Shown: positions 37,500 to 48,616 of the stretch, piece by piece
How positions within the stretch are numbered: the stretch's first letter is position 1
How the letters are laid out: every line of letters starts with the position of its first letter
Source of the DNA: Hippophae tibetana
Taxonomy: Eukaryota; Streptophyta; Magnoliopsida; Rosales; Elaeagnaceae
Direction of reading: 5' to 3'
Assembly: GCA_037013495.1 (NCBI GenBank)
Contig: CM072807.1
Coordinates: 11,783,001 to 11,847,000, forward strand
Length of the DNA: 64,000 bases
Position numbers and translations under genes: made by a program
Notes under the pieces: model-generated
Databases searched by the model: none
Seen by the model: the letters and a program-made list of their open reading frames with translations, nothing else
Told to the model about the DNA's origin: nothing

Positions 37500-38900
37500 A
37501 ACAGTTCCTTTCTTTATTCTTCTTTGTCCTTTTCTACCGACACTTCTTTTGATGACGTTGATGATGACACATCTTCATCTTCTCGATCTTTGATATAAAG
37601 AATGCATATGTGGTCTTTGGTAGCTTTTTTGGCATATAAGCATAATACCTTCCTTATTTCTTGACCAATTTCCAGGTTATTGCTGTTAAAATTAGTTTCA
37701 TATTTGAAAAAAAAATTCACCATCTTCTTCTAACAGAGTCATACTGCTGTGAGAAATGATGATGACTTTACTAGTTGAATAATTTACTTTGATCTCAGTA
37801 GAATTTTAAATTTCCTAAGTTCATAGTAAATTTGGCCTAACATTTGACCTCTTAGCACACAGAGTTTTTCTATGTTGAATTCATTTTCCAGAAGTGCCAT
37901 TGGTTTGGGAACTTATCTATTTGTGTTAGAAATCCCTATTTTGATGAAGTGGTAGGGACTAATACATCCTTCCTCATTTCAGTTCATTAATGAACAGAAA
38001 AATCTAAGATAAATAAGCTTGTCACTTGCTTTAATCTTCCTTATGAAGTTCTTAATTGCTTTTTTAAATTTTTTTGGGAAATAATTTAATTCACTTAAAT
38101 TGATCCCTGGATATATATTTTCTATTAATCTTACATGGAAAGCTTTATAAACAAATATTGGATCAACTCATTCTAAGTTATTGAATTTACTTCCTTCAAA
38201 AAATTTCTTGTTTGTGGTATAGAATTTTATATCTTCAATATGTTTTTGGATAGACTTCTTGGCCAAATTATAGAGGCTCAACCATTGTGGTTTGCTGAGG
38301 TTTCTATATTGGTCTTTCTTATCTTCAATGATTGAAGCATTTATGGGGGATGTCTCCCTAAATAGTATTGAATACTTTACTATTTTGGTATTTCTACAAG
38401 AGATGTTTCTCTAAATAGCACTGTATGCCTTACTATCTTTCCTAGATTTTTGTCAATCTACTTAGAGCTATCAGTTGTTGTTGTAATGCTACAGAATAAT
38501 TTCTTACTATCCCCTATGAAGTTATTAGTTTTGGTGTTTTGTAATTAGCATAAATTCCTTCAGCTTCTATTCTGTTGGCGAAGGCTTTATGTGTTACTGT
38601 ACTAAATCCTAGAATAAATTTACTCACTTCTTCCCAGTTGTTATAGATTTCTGGTTTTGGGTCATTATAGACCACATAAACCTTTTTATATTCTTCTTTT
38701 TCTGCCTCATCTGCCTAGTTGAGCTTTTTGATTTTAGAAGTTTTTCTTTCTTGTGAACTGTTAGGTTCTTCTTTTTCATTTTGAATTCTTTCTTTAGAAG
38801 TTTCACCTTCTTTAGATTGAATTTTTAATGAGGATTCCTCTTTTGAGATTTTGGACTCTAGAGGTTGTTTTGAACAATTAAGTTTTTTGTTTCTTTCTTG
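37500..38900 (-). pseudogene. Viroplasmin/transactivator region of the fossil pararetrovirus
   Basis: The minus strand near 38690-38540 reads KVYVVYNDPKPEIYNNW and then VTHKAFANRIEAEGIY, the RNase-H1-like viroplasmin fold found in the inclusion-body protein of caulimoviruses (ORF VI). This protein forms viral factories and permits translation of later reading frames on polycistronic viral RNA. A lysine-rich stretch precedes it (38806-38710) and an acidic, serine-rich tail follows (37600-37514). The region is fossil and broken. Confidence 0.75.
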
Positions 38901-38949
38901 TCTTCATAAGAGATTTCTCAAGATATAGTAGCTTAAGTTGTTCTTGTAG

Positions 38950-39141
38950 GATTTTTATCTCCTTTTCCTTTATCTTTATCTTGATGTCAAGATGTTTCAT
39001 TCCTGAAAGCATAAGAATAGTTAGAAGTGATAATTTTCTAGTAAGAGCATCTACTAAGCTATTTTTATGTCCTAGAAGATGTTCAACATCAAAATTGTAA
39101 TAGTCGAACCATTGTTTCCATCTGACTAATATTCCTTGTTT
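38950..39141 (-). pseudogene. C-terminal RNase H region of the fossil pararetrovirus
   Basis: The minus strand reads LVRWKQWFDYYNFDVEHL and then NSLVDALTR, a clear match to the end of caulimoviral RNase H, where '..RW..WF..Y.F...H..G..N...D.LTR' is conserved. The upstream part of the domain lies at 52433-52841, on the other side of the 13.3-kb LTR element that inserted here. Confidence 0.8.
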
Positions 39142-39146
39142 GTAAT

Positions 39147-40959
39147 TGATGAGTGCTCAAAAAGCACTAAAATAACCATGATTTTATGCACATTAATTGA
39201 TTAAAAATATATATATTTATATGTTTTATCATATATTTATATAAATTTTTCTTTTTCGGAATCACGGGTATTTTTATTGTTTTTCAGGTATTTTGGCTTA
39301 AAAACGCAACTTAAAGACTCAAATAGTAATACTGGAAGCAATACATCACAAATATATTAATAAATAAATGGGGAAGGTCAACAAAAGTGGAAAATTTGGA
39401 CAAAATGGGTCAAAAATGTCAAAAAGGAGAAAATAACCCCTCTGCGTGCGCCGACACCCGTTTCGCCCCATTTTTCACGTGCAGCCGCCCCATGACGTCA
39501 TGTTGACGTCATCAATGACCTCAGCAATTCCATTACGTGTTTTAACATTTTTTTACTCATTTTTTCTTTCCATCCTCACCTATAAATACTCCTATTCCCT
39601 ACACCTTCAAAAGACACTTCTCTCTTATTTCTTTCTCTCATTTCTTAGTTTTTAAGCTTTTCTTAGTTTGTTTCTTAGTTTTTAGTTAAATTCTCTTAGT
39701 TTTAGAGTTCTTCTCTTTTTAAGAAGAACTAGTATTGTTTTTGTAATTTATTAGCTTTTTGATTCAATAAATGGGAGTGCAAATTCCGCTTGGAGGTTTT
39801 CCAGCAACGGGAATAGCATCGAAGTTCTGTAAGGATTTTATTTTCTTTACAGTTATTTTTTATGCTTTATTCTTACATGTTATATTTAATTTGTCTATGA
39901 TTAAATTAAATTCGGCTGGCTATTTGTAAACATGATATAATAATAACGTTGTTATGCTTGCGAAATATTAAATAGGTGAAAATTTCTAATATGAATTGAT
40001 TTTATTTTTATTTAAGATTTTATATTAAGAATGTTAGAGAGAAATATATTATTTTTCATTACAAACTTAAATCTGAAAATTAGATTTTAAGGTTTAGTTA
40101 TCGAGTCAAATTTAGAGTAGTGCTCTTTTATTTGTTGGTACAATTGCCCGGTAGTTAGAGTGAAGCTCTATTTCAAAAGTTTTTATAAGAATTATTATCT
40201 GAAAATATATTGACAACATGTTTTCAGTAGTGGTTTTAAAACTTAAAAGTTAGTACTCGGATAATTAAATTCTTAGGTTTAATTTGGACACCTTGAATAA
40301 AGTTTAAACTATCTAACCCCACTAAAGGTGATATTTAAATGGTTCATTTTCAATCTCTTAGAAAAAGAAATTAATTTAATTAACCAAATTAGTTATCAAC
40401 CCCACCCATAGGTGTTAATTGATTTGTTTAGTTAACAAAGAATATATAACCCCACCAAAGGTGGTATTCATATAAAAAATAGAGAATCAATAAAATATCA
40501 ATTTATATCTTTAATAACCTAGATAATATGAGCAAACATAATTAATTTAGTTATTATATCCATAAATACTCCACTATTATTAATGATAAAATTTGCATAA
40601 ATATTTATTGAATCTGTATCTATGTTTATTTTTATGTTATTAGATTATATTTATTGAATCTGTATCTATGTTTATTTTTATGTTATTAGATTATATTTAT
40701 TGAATATGTATCTATGTTTATTTTTATGTTATTAGATTAGAAACACAAAAACCAAACTATCGTGACAGGATGTTTAGGATTTAATATCGTTTTTAAAAGT
40801 TTGAATAATAAATTAAAAACCACATACATTCCTTCCTTAGATCGACCTTGGGAGTATACTTATCATTTTCTACGAAATGATTCGTGCACTTGCGAGAGTT
40901 TTATAAATATTAAAACCAAAGTATTGGCAAGAATCGGTGATGTCGGTTTTTGCTCATCA
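39147..40959 (+). repeat. 5' LTR of the Athila-type element
   Basis: The promoter-like TATAAAT lies at 39581-39587 and a polyadenylation-like AATAAA at 39766-39771. U5 carries the phrase 'gatcgaccttgggagtatac' that recurs in the related LTRs of this window. Three tandem copies of a 46-bp unit (starts 40601, 40647 and 40693) lie near the end and are also present in the 3' LTR, so they arose before this insertion. Confidence 0.93.
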
Positions 40960-40965
40960 AGTTTT

Positions 40966-40983
40966 TGGCGCCGTTGCCGGGGA
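40966..40983 (+). other. Primer-binding site, Asp-tRNA type
   Basis: The sequence tggcgccgttgccgggga is complementary to the 3' end, including CCA, of plant tRNA-Asp(GUC). It lies six bases after the LTR. This primer is used by Athila and Tat Ty3/gypsy elements. Confidence 0.92.
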
Positions 40984-41890
40984 AGGAATAACGTTTTTAA
41001 ATTATTTATCAAAATTTTAAAAAATATTTTTGTGCTGTAAATAATTGTGATTTTTTTGTTTTAATAAAAATAATAATCAAATTTCAAATTTCATAAAAAA
41101 ATAATAAATAAAAAAAATAAATTTTTTTTAATAGTAAAATAATTTAGAAATTTAAAATCTGAAGTAAAATAAAATTACCATTCATGAATAGTAGAAAAAC
41201 CTAAAAAAATAAATTTAAAAACTTTAAAAAAATTTTAAGATAGAAAAAATAAATAAATAAATAATATAGTGTAAATAGTAAAATAAATTACCGTTTATGA
41301 ATAGTAAAAAAATAAAAAAAATATATAAAAAAAATTAGCGTTAATAGTAAAATAAAATTACCGTTCATGAATATTAAAAAAAAAGTTAAATTTTTACGAT
41401 AAAAAAATATAGCATTAATAGTAAATTAAAATCACCGTTCTTGAATAAAAAATTAAAAAAAAAATAAAATTTAAACTTAGATTTTGATTAACTTATATTA
41501 CATAAACATATATTTTGTTAACTTGATTAAATTTATACCTAACTTAACTTAATTAACTTAATAGCATAAAAAATAAAAATCTAAGAGAGTTTTGTCTAGG
41601 AGACTAGTTCTTGGAAGCCTTTGTGCCACTAGTATTTCCTAGGAACGTTGTTCTGGCTAGGAGAATGGTTTTTAAGGAGCCGTTGCACTACCATTCTTTC
41701 CTAGGAGCACTTTTGATTAATACTGATTATGTTATTTTATTTAAAAATAATAATAATAATAAATAAATAAATAAAAACAATTTTTTTTAGGGTTTAACTA
41801 GTTTTGTTTAGTGTTTTGTATTAAATACCATGCAAATTTTCTTTAAATTTTTTATTTTGTTGACAGGAGTTTTAAATTTACGTTTACAAT
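40984..41890 (+). other. Leader of the Athila-type element
   Basis: AT-rich untranslated leader with recurring words such as 'taaaattaccgttcatgaata' variants (around 41180, 41290, 41355 and 41430), suggesting short imperfect repeats of about 70-110 bp. No coding frame. Two similar blocks at 41590-41650 and 41655-41710 ('ctaggag', 'gccactagtat', 'tttcctagga') look like a further short duplication. Confidence 0.55.
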
Positions 41891-41895
41891 AGTCT

Positions 41896-43004
41896 ATGCG
41901 TGGTAAGAGATCCTTAGGAAACCCCCTTACACCATATGTAAATATTCATTTTTCTATGCTTCCTTCCTTTTATGGGCTACCTAATGAAGATTCTCTTTCC
42001 TTCATGAGAGATTTCTATGCTACGGTCCAAACATTCCCCCTCGGTATTCTAAAGGAGGATCAACTTAGAATGAGATGTTTCCCCTACACCTTAAAGGATA
42101 AGGCCAAAGCTTGGTTAATGTCACTTCCCCAGGTTCTCTGATGACATGGGAGAACATTTACAATAAATTCATGGGAAAATTCTATTCCCACCAAAAAACA
42201 TCAGAGTTGAGAGGAAGGATTGCTACTTTCTCTCGGATGGAAGAAGAACCATTCCATGAAGCTTGGGATAGGTTCAAAATATTTCTCACTCAATGTCCCC
42301 ATCACAGCTTTCCCCTGCAGTTGCAGAACCAATTCTTTTACGATGGACTTACACAACAATGTCAGTTCATTGTCGACAACGCTGCAGGAGAAGCAATGAG
42401 AGAAAAAACTGCCTCAGAGACGTACAACCTCTTTGAGATGTTGGGTGCTAATTCCCAATAGAAAAGCTCACGAGTGAGAAAAGCTGGAGTTCATGAAATC
42501 GATTCCAGTAATGAAGTTCAACAACAACTTGTTCAACTGACCAAACAAGTTGCCCTTCTCACTACACAAACCAACACCAATAATGAACAATATGGTTTGT
42601 ATAGCAACATGGGACATGGTACTGAAGCCTGTCCATATCAAAGAGAAACAACAACTGGACCTGAACAGGTTAATGTGTTGGGAGCATATCAACAGAGACC
42701 AAGGTTTGACCCCAATTCAAATACCTATAATCCTGGGTGGAGAAATCATCCAAATTTCTCCTGGAGGCAAAACAACCCTCCTTTCGCTCAAAGCTCAAAA
42801 GGCCAGCAATTCCACCCACCTATTCCAAGAAGCATTCCCAATAAACCAACCCTGGAGGACAACTTGAATTTTTTTATTCAAGTTTGTAGGGATAACCAAT
42901 CTAAAACCAATCAACGATTGGACTCTGTGGAAGCTTCTATCAAAAAGGTGGAAGTTCAAGTAGAACAGTTAGTTGAACATTTGCAAAAACAAAGCAAAGA
43001 CTAA
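41896..43004 (+). pseudogene. gag copy 1 of the Athila-type element
   Basis: Encodes the Athila gag core: LPSFYGLPNEDSLSFMRDFY, LRMRCFPYTLKDKA, FYSHQKTSELRGRIATFSRM and FPLQLQNQFFYDGLTQQ. A degraded knuckle-like stretch and the coiled-coil end TNQRLDSVEASIKKVEVQVE follow. Gag forms the particle in which reverse transcription takes place. A second, homologous gag begins about 440 bp further on. Copy 1 is broken. Confidence 0.85.
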
Positions 43005-43227
43005 TTTGATAGTAAAATAAATTCAATGAAAAGAAGACATTAAGTTTGTCATTCTGCAATCTCCAAGCAACGTCTTACTAGAAGACGATAAATTTTAGTC
43101 CTACATGGAAGGTCACCCACTATTGTATTTTCCTTTGTTTTAGTTTTATTCTGTGTGTAATAAATTCAAATGAAATAAATTCGTTTGTTTCAAAAATTGG
43201 GTCCATTCTTTTAAATTTAGCAAAATA

Positions 43228-43291
<64 letters not shown>

Positions 43292-43445
43292 TAAAAATAA
43301 AAAAATTTAGGTTCCTTGCACCTTTTTGCTTTAAGCCTATACATTTTATCAAGTTATAAATATTTCTTAGAGATATCTACTATTGTTTTAAAAGCAAAAT
43401 GTTGATACACAATAGGAGGAGGATCATTTTCAACTACAAACAACC
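43005..43445 (+). other. Spacer between the two gag copies, with (AAT)n/(AAAAAT)n microsatellite
   Basis: A non-coding spacer. About 43228-43300 is a compound simple repeat (aat units followed by aaaaat units). The sequence just before gag copy 2 (caaccatggga) supplies its start codon at 43446. Confidence 0.7.
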
Positions 43446-44600
43446 ATGGGAGATGCTGAAGATAGGCGGAAAAAGATGAAACACTATACAATGTCAATCA
43501 TTGGCAATGTAACTTCCGGCATCCAATTACAAGAGACTGCAAGGAATTATGAATTGAAAAAGATTCATTATTCTTTGTTGCCTTCCTTTTATGGTATCCC
43601 TAATGAAGATCCTTTGCATTTCATTCGAGAATTCTATGCTATTGTCCAAACCTTTCCACTACATGCAATTAATGAAGATCAACTTAGGATGAGGTGTTTT
43701 CCTTACACCCTCAAGGATAAAGCTTGGTCATGGTTCATTACTCTACAATCAGGTTCTCTTAAAACTTGGGAGGCAGTATATGAATTTTTTATGGGTAGGT
43801 TCTATTCCCATCAAAAGACTATTGATCTAAGGACGAAGATAGCAACATTTTCTCAAATGTATGAAGAGCCCTTTCATGAAGCTTGGGAACGATTCAAACT
43901 CCTTTTCATTCAATGTCAAAATCATAGCTTTCCATTACAGCTACAAAACCAATTCTTTTATGACGGATTGACACTGCAGAGTCAATACATGGTTGACAAT
44001 GCCACTGGAGGTGTTGTAGGAGAAAAAACCGCAGAGGAAACCTATAATCTTTATGAGCTATTGGGTTCTAATTCCCAACAAAGAGGTGGTAGAAGGAAAG
44101 CAAGGGTCAATGAAGTTGGCTCTGATAATGAGATAACCTTGCAACTTGCTGAATTGACTAAACAAGTGCAACTTCTCACTACCCACCAAATTTCAAATCA
44201 AGAGGTGTGTGAAGTGTGTTGTTAAATTGGGCATGGTACTCATAATTGTTCAAATACTTGTGATTCTAGTGTCGATGCCATCGAGGAAGTCCAATCTTTT
44301 CAAAGGTATCATCCAAACACCTATAATCACCCAGCCTACACCCAATGTCCAACACTAAGGTCGGATGACAACCACCCTTACCCACCAAGCCAATCTTTTA
44401 AGCCAACCTTAGAAGATAGCTTGAATGCTTTTATTCAAGTTAGTCGTGACAACCAATTGATGACTAATCAAAGGTTGAACACCATGGAGGCTTCGGTTAA
44501 AAGGATTGAATCTAAAGTTGGGCAACTGGCTGAACAAATGCAAAAGAAAGAACCAGGAAAGTTGCCCAGTCAACCAGAACAAGCAAAGGATGTAAGAACC
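43446..44600 (+). pseudogene. gag copy 2 of the Athila-type element
   Basis: Homologous to copy 1 along its length: LPSFYGIPNEDPLHFIREFY, LRMRCFPYTLKDKAWSWF, FYSHQKTIDLRTKIATFSQM and NQFFYDGLTLQSQYMVDNA. It adds a better zinc-knuckle-like segment (CEVCC and GHGTHNC near 44205-44250) and ends in the matching coiled coil (TNQRLNTMEASVKRIESKVG). Copy 2 runs on into the protease-polymerase region and so is the gag joined to pol in the usual layout. Confidence 0.85.
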
Positions 44601-47600
44601 CTTCGAAGTGGTAAGGTAGTCAATACCAGTTTACCTGAAATCTCTAACAATCTACCTTATAGTTCAGGTAACAAAGAAGGCGATATTCTAATCTCGCAAA
44701 AAGGAGAAACAAGTGTTAAACTTAACAAGCCTTCTGAAAAACTCATTGGGGAGTCATCTGACATCCCTAAAATTCAAAAGACAACAGAACCACACCAGAT
44801 GCAAGTACCTTTTCCCCACCGGTTAAAAGAATCCAAACAAGATAAGCAATTCTATGATCTTTTTAATATACTCTCTAAAGTAAATATCAATTTACCATTA
44901 TTAGAAGTGATCATGAATATGCCCTCATATGCCAAGTTTTTCAAAGAGTTGAACACTAAGAAAAGGAGGTATGAACTGAATGAACGAGTAGTAGTATCAG
45001 AAATTTCTAGCGTTGTACTTCAGCACAAACTACCCCCTAAGTTGAAAGACTCTGGAAGTTTTATTATAAACATAACTATGGGGGATAGGAAGGTTGCTAA
45101 AGCAATGCTTGATTTAGGTGCTAGTATAAATTTGATGCCCTACTCTATATTCTTACAACTCAATCTAGGGGATTTAAAACCCACAACTATGTCCCTTCAA
45201 CTTGCAGATAGATCTCTTAAATATCCAGAGGGAATAGTTGAGGATGTGTTGGTACAAGTAGACAAACTGATAATACCTGTTGACTTTGTGGTTCTGGATA
45301 TGCAAGAAAATCCAGCATTGGACAGAGAGCACACAATATTGCTTGGTAGACCATTTATGGCAACTACTAAAACTATTATTGATGTCCAAGATGGAAATTT
45401 GACAATGACAGTCTTAGGAAAGACTGTTCATTTTAAAGTTTTTGATTCATCACCTTTTCCTTCTATTTCTGCCATCGATGAAATATTTGATGTTGACCCT
45501 TTGGATAATCTTGTCCAAAGCACCTTTTTCCAAACCAGAATAGAAGACAAGCTTGAAACTGTTCTTACACTTGAAGAGGTTGAAGAAGATTTAGATGAGA
45601 AAATTAAGGGGTACCTTGAACAACTAGACAATGATGAAGTAATGACAAAATCTAGTACACTTTTAAATCTACCCAGTTCTTCATCTAGTAAAGAGGCCAA
45701 TCCACCTGAACTTGAACTCAAAGACTTACCTGAGCACTTAAAATATGTGTTTTTGGGAGAAGGAGAAACTTATTCAATGATAATTTCTTCAACCTTGACC
45801 AAACCACAAGAAAAGGAACTCATCAAAGTGCTTAAACAGTTTAAGAAATCTATAGGTTGGAGTATAGGGGATATAAGAGGCATTAGTCCAACAATGTGTA
45901 TGCACAAGATCAACTTGGAGGATGGTGCTAAACCTGTACGAGAGGCCTAAAAAAGACTAAACCCAAATATGCAAGAGGTAGTTAAAAAAGAAATTCTTAA
46001 ATTATTAGAAGAAGGGATTATTTATCCTATTGCGGATAGTAAGTGGGTTAGTCCAGTGCATGTGGTACCAAAGAAATCTGGGATAACAGTTGTTAAAAAT
46101 GACAAAAGTGAATTAATGCCCACTAGAATAATCACTGGATGGAGAATGTGTATAGATTTTAGGAAACTAAATTTATATACGAAAAAGGATCACTTTCCTC
46201 TTTCATTCATTGATCAAATGTTGGAAAGATTAGCTGGGCACGAATTTTACTGTTTTTTGGATGGATTGTTTGGATATTATCAAGTACCCATAGCACCAGA
46301 AGATTAGGAAAAGACCACATTTACATGTCCTTTTGGGACATTTGCTTTTCGTAGAATGCCATTTGGATTATGCAATGCCCCTACCACTTTCCAGAGATGC
46401 ATGATATCTATTTTCTCGGACATGGTGGAAAAATTCATTGAGATTTTCATGGACGATTTCTCTGTCTTTGGGAACTCATTTGATGATTGCTTACATAAAT
46501 TGACTTTGGTTTTAGAAATATGCATTGAATGCAATCTCACCCTTAGTTGGGAGAAAAGTCATTTTATGGTTCAACAAGGGATAGTTTTAGGACATATAAT
46601 TTCAAACAAGGGTATTGAAGTTGATAAGGCAAAAGTTGAATTGATATCCAAACTACCTCCCCTACATCTATGAAGGGGATAAGAAGCTACTTAGGACATG
46701 CAAGATTTTACAGACGATTTATTAAAGATTTCTCTAAAATAAGTCGTCCCTTATGTAACTTGCTATCCAAAGATGCTTATTTTGATTTCAACAATGACTG
46801 CCTTATTTCCTTTAATACCTTGAAAGATAAACTCACATCTACCCCTGTTATTATGGCACCAAACTGGTCTTTACTTTTTGAAATAATGTGTGACGCTTCT
46901 GATTATGCTATAGGAGCAGTCCTGGGACAAAGAGTGGATAAGCGTTTGCATGTCATCTACTATGCTAGCAAAACACTCAATGATGCCCAAATGAATTATA
47001 CCACCACTGAAAATGAATTCTTGGCTATAGTGTTTTCTTTAGACAAATTTCGGTCTTATTTAGTAGGATCTAAAGTGATTGTGCATTCTGATCATGCTGC
47101 TTTAAGATACCTATTAAGTAAACCAAATGCCAAGCTAAGATTAATTAGGTGGGTCTTACTCTTACAAGAATTTGATTTAGAAATCAATGATAAGAAAGGC
47201 AGTGAAAACTTAGTAGCTGACCATTTGTCTAGGTTGATTTCTGACTTCAATTCTCTTAAAGATGAGAGTAATGGAGATATAGTTGAAACTTTTCCTGATG
47301 AACAGTTATTTTTCATAGGTCCAAACCCATGGTATGCTGATATTGTAAATTATCTCGCCACTGGTGTTTTGCGACCTAAAACTTCATATCAGGACAAGAA
47401 AAGGTTTTTTAAAACAATTAAGGACTATTTCTGGGATGACCCTTATTTATACAAGATTGGTCAAGATCAAGTCATCCGGAGATGTGTACCTGAAGAAGAA
47501 CATAAGAGCATTCTAACTTTTTGTCATGAACTTCATTGTGGGGGAAATTTTGGTGGTGAAAAGACAGCCCGTAAGGTATTACAGTCTGGATTCTTTTGGC

Positions 47601-48616
47601 CCACTCTTTTTAAAGATGCTCATATGTTTTGTGCACAATGTGATAAATGTCAAAGAACAGGAAACATAAGCAAAAGAGATGAAATGCCTTTGACATCTAA
47701 TTTAGTTGTTGAACTCTTTGATGTATGGAGGATTGACTTTATGGGTCTTTTTTCCCCATCTAATGGTTTTCAATACATTTTGGTTGGTGTGGATTATGTA
47801 TCCAAGTGGGTAGAAGCTATCCCCACCAAAACCAATGATGCTAATGTTGTTGTGAAATTCTTGAAAGATTTAATATTCAGCAGGTTCGGAACGCCTAGAG
47901 CTATAATAAGTGATGGAGGTAGCCATTTTTGTAACAAACTCTTTGATGGAGTACTAAACAAGTACAACATCACACATAAAGTAGCTACTCCATATCATCC
48001 TCAAACTTCCAATCTAGTGGAAGTAAGTAATAGGCAAATTAAGGGAATATTGGAACGCACTGTGCGTCCTTCAAGGAAGGATTAGGCATTTAAGTTAAAT
48101 GATGCCTTATGGGCATACCGCACCACTTACAAAACACCTATTGGGATGAGCCCTTACCGGTTAATCTTTGGGAAAGCGTGCCACCTTCCAGTTGAACTTG
48201 AACACAAGGCTTACTGGGCAATTAAAAAGTTAAACATGGATTTAGATAAAGTAGGTGAAAACCGATTACTCCAGCTTCATGAGTTGGAAGAAATTAGGAA
48301 TGAAGCCTATGAGAATGTCAAATTATACAAAGAGCGTACTAAGCGCTATCATGACAAGAGGCTAGTTCCTAAGACTCTTCACCCTGGAATGAAAGTTCTT
48401 TTATTTAACTCTCGTTTGAAATTGTTTCCAGGAAAGCTGAGATTAAGATGGGATAGACCATTCAAAATAGTTCAGGTATTTGAACATGGAGTAGTAGAAC
48501 TATTGAACTCCAAGACACAAAAAACGTTCAAAATCAATGGCCATCGTGTCAAGCCTTATTTAGAAGAACCAAACAACATTGCTGAAATGGATTGCATTTG
48601 CGTGAGTAACCCTTAG
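44601..48616 (+). pseudogene. Protease-RT-RNase H-integrase region of the Athila-type element
   Basis: Protease at about 45050-45400, with a 'MLDLGASINLMP' stretch where the family has its D-S/T-G-A active site and ILLGRPFM further on. RT at about 45900-46660, with WRMCIDFRKLN, GTFAFRRMPFGLCNAP and the catalytic FMDDFSVFG. RNase H at about 46860-47240, with [30 protein letters not shown] and VADHLSRL. Integrase at about 47500-48610, with an HHCC zinc finger ([19 protein letters not shown]) and a D,D-35-E-type core ([24 protein letters not shown]). The wording of these blocks is that of Athila elements. The region has a few breaks only. Confidence 0.9.

Noticed and set aside
40601-40738. CRISPR-like array
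   Set aside because: The 46-bp units are directly adjacent with no spacers, lie in a plant LTR, and are duplicated in the other LTR.
40966-40983. tRNA gene
   Set aside because: Only the 3' end complement of tRNA-Asp is present; it is a primer-binding site. The same holds for the Met-type sites at 16167, 28567 and 63028.
43120-43352. Minus-strand frames with phenylalanine/isoleucine runs
   Set aside because: Translation of the (AAT)n/(AAAAAT)n microsatellite.
46860-47500. Second (archaeal-type) RNase H that would mark a Tat element
   Set aside because: Only the usual RNase H is readable before integrase, so Athila is preferred.
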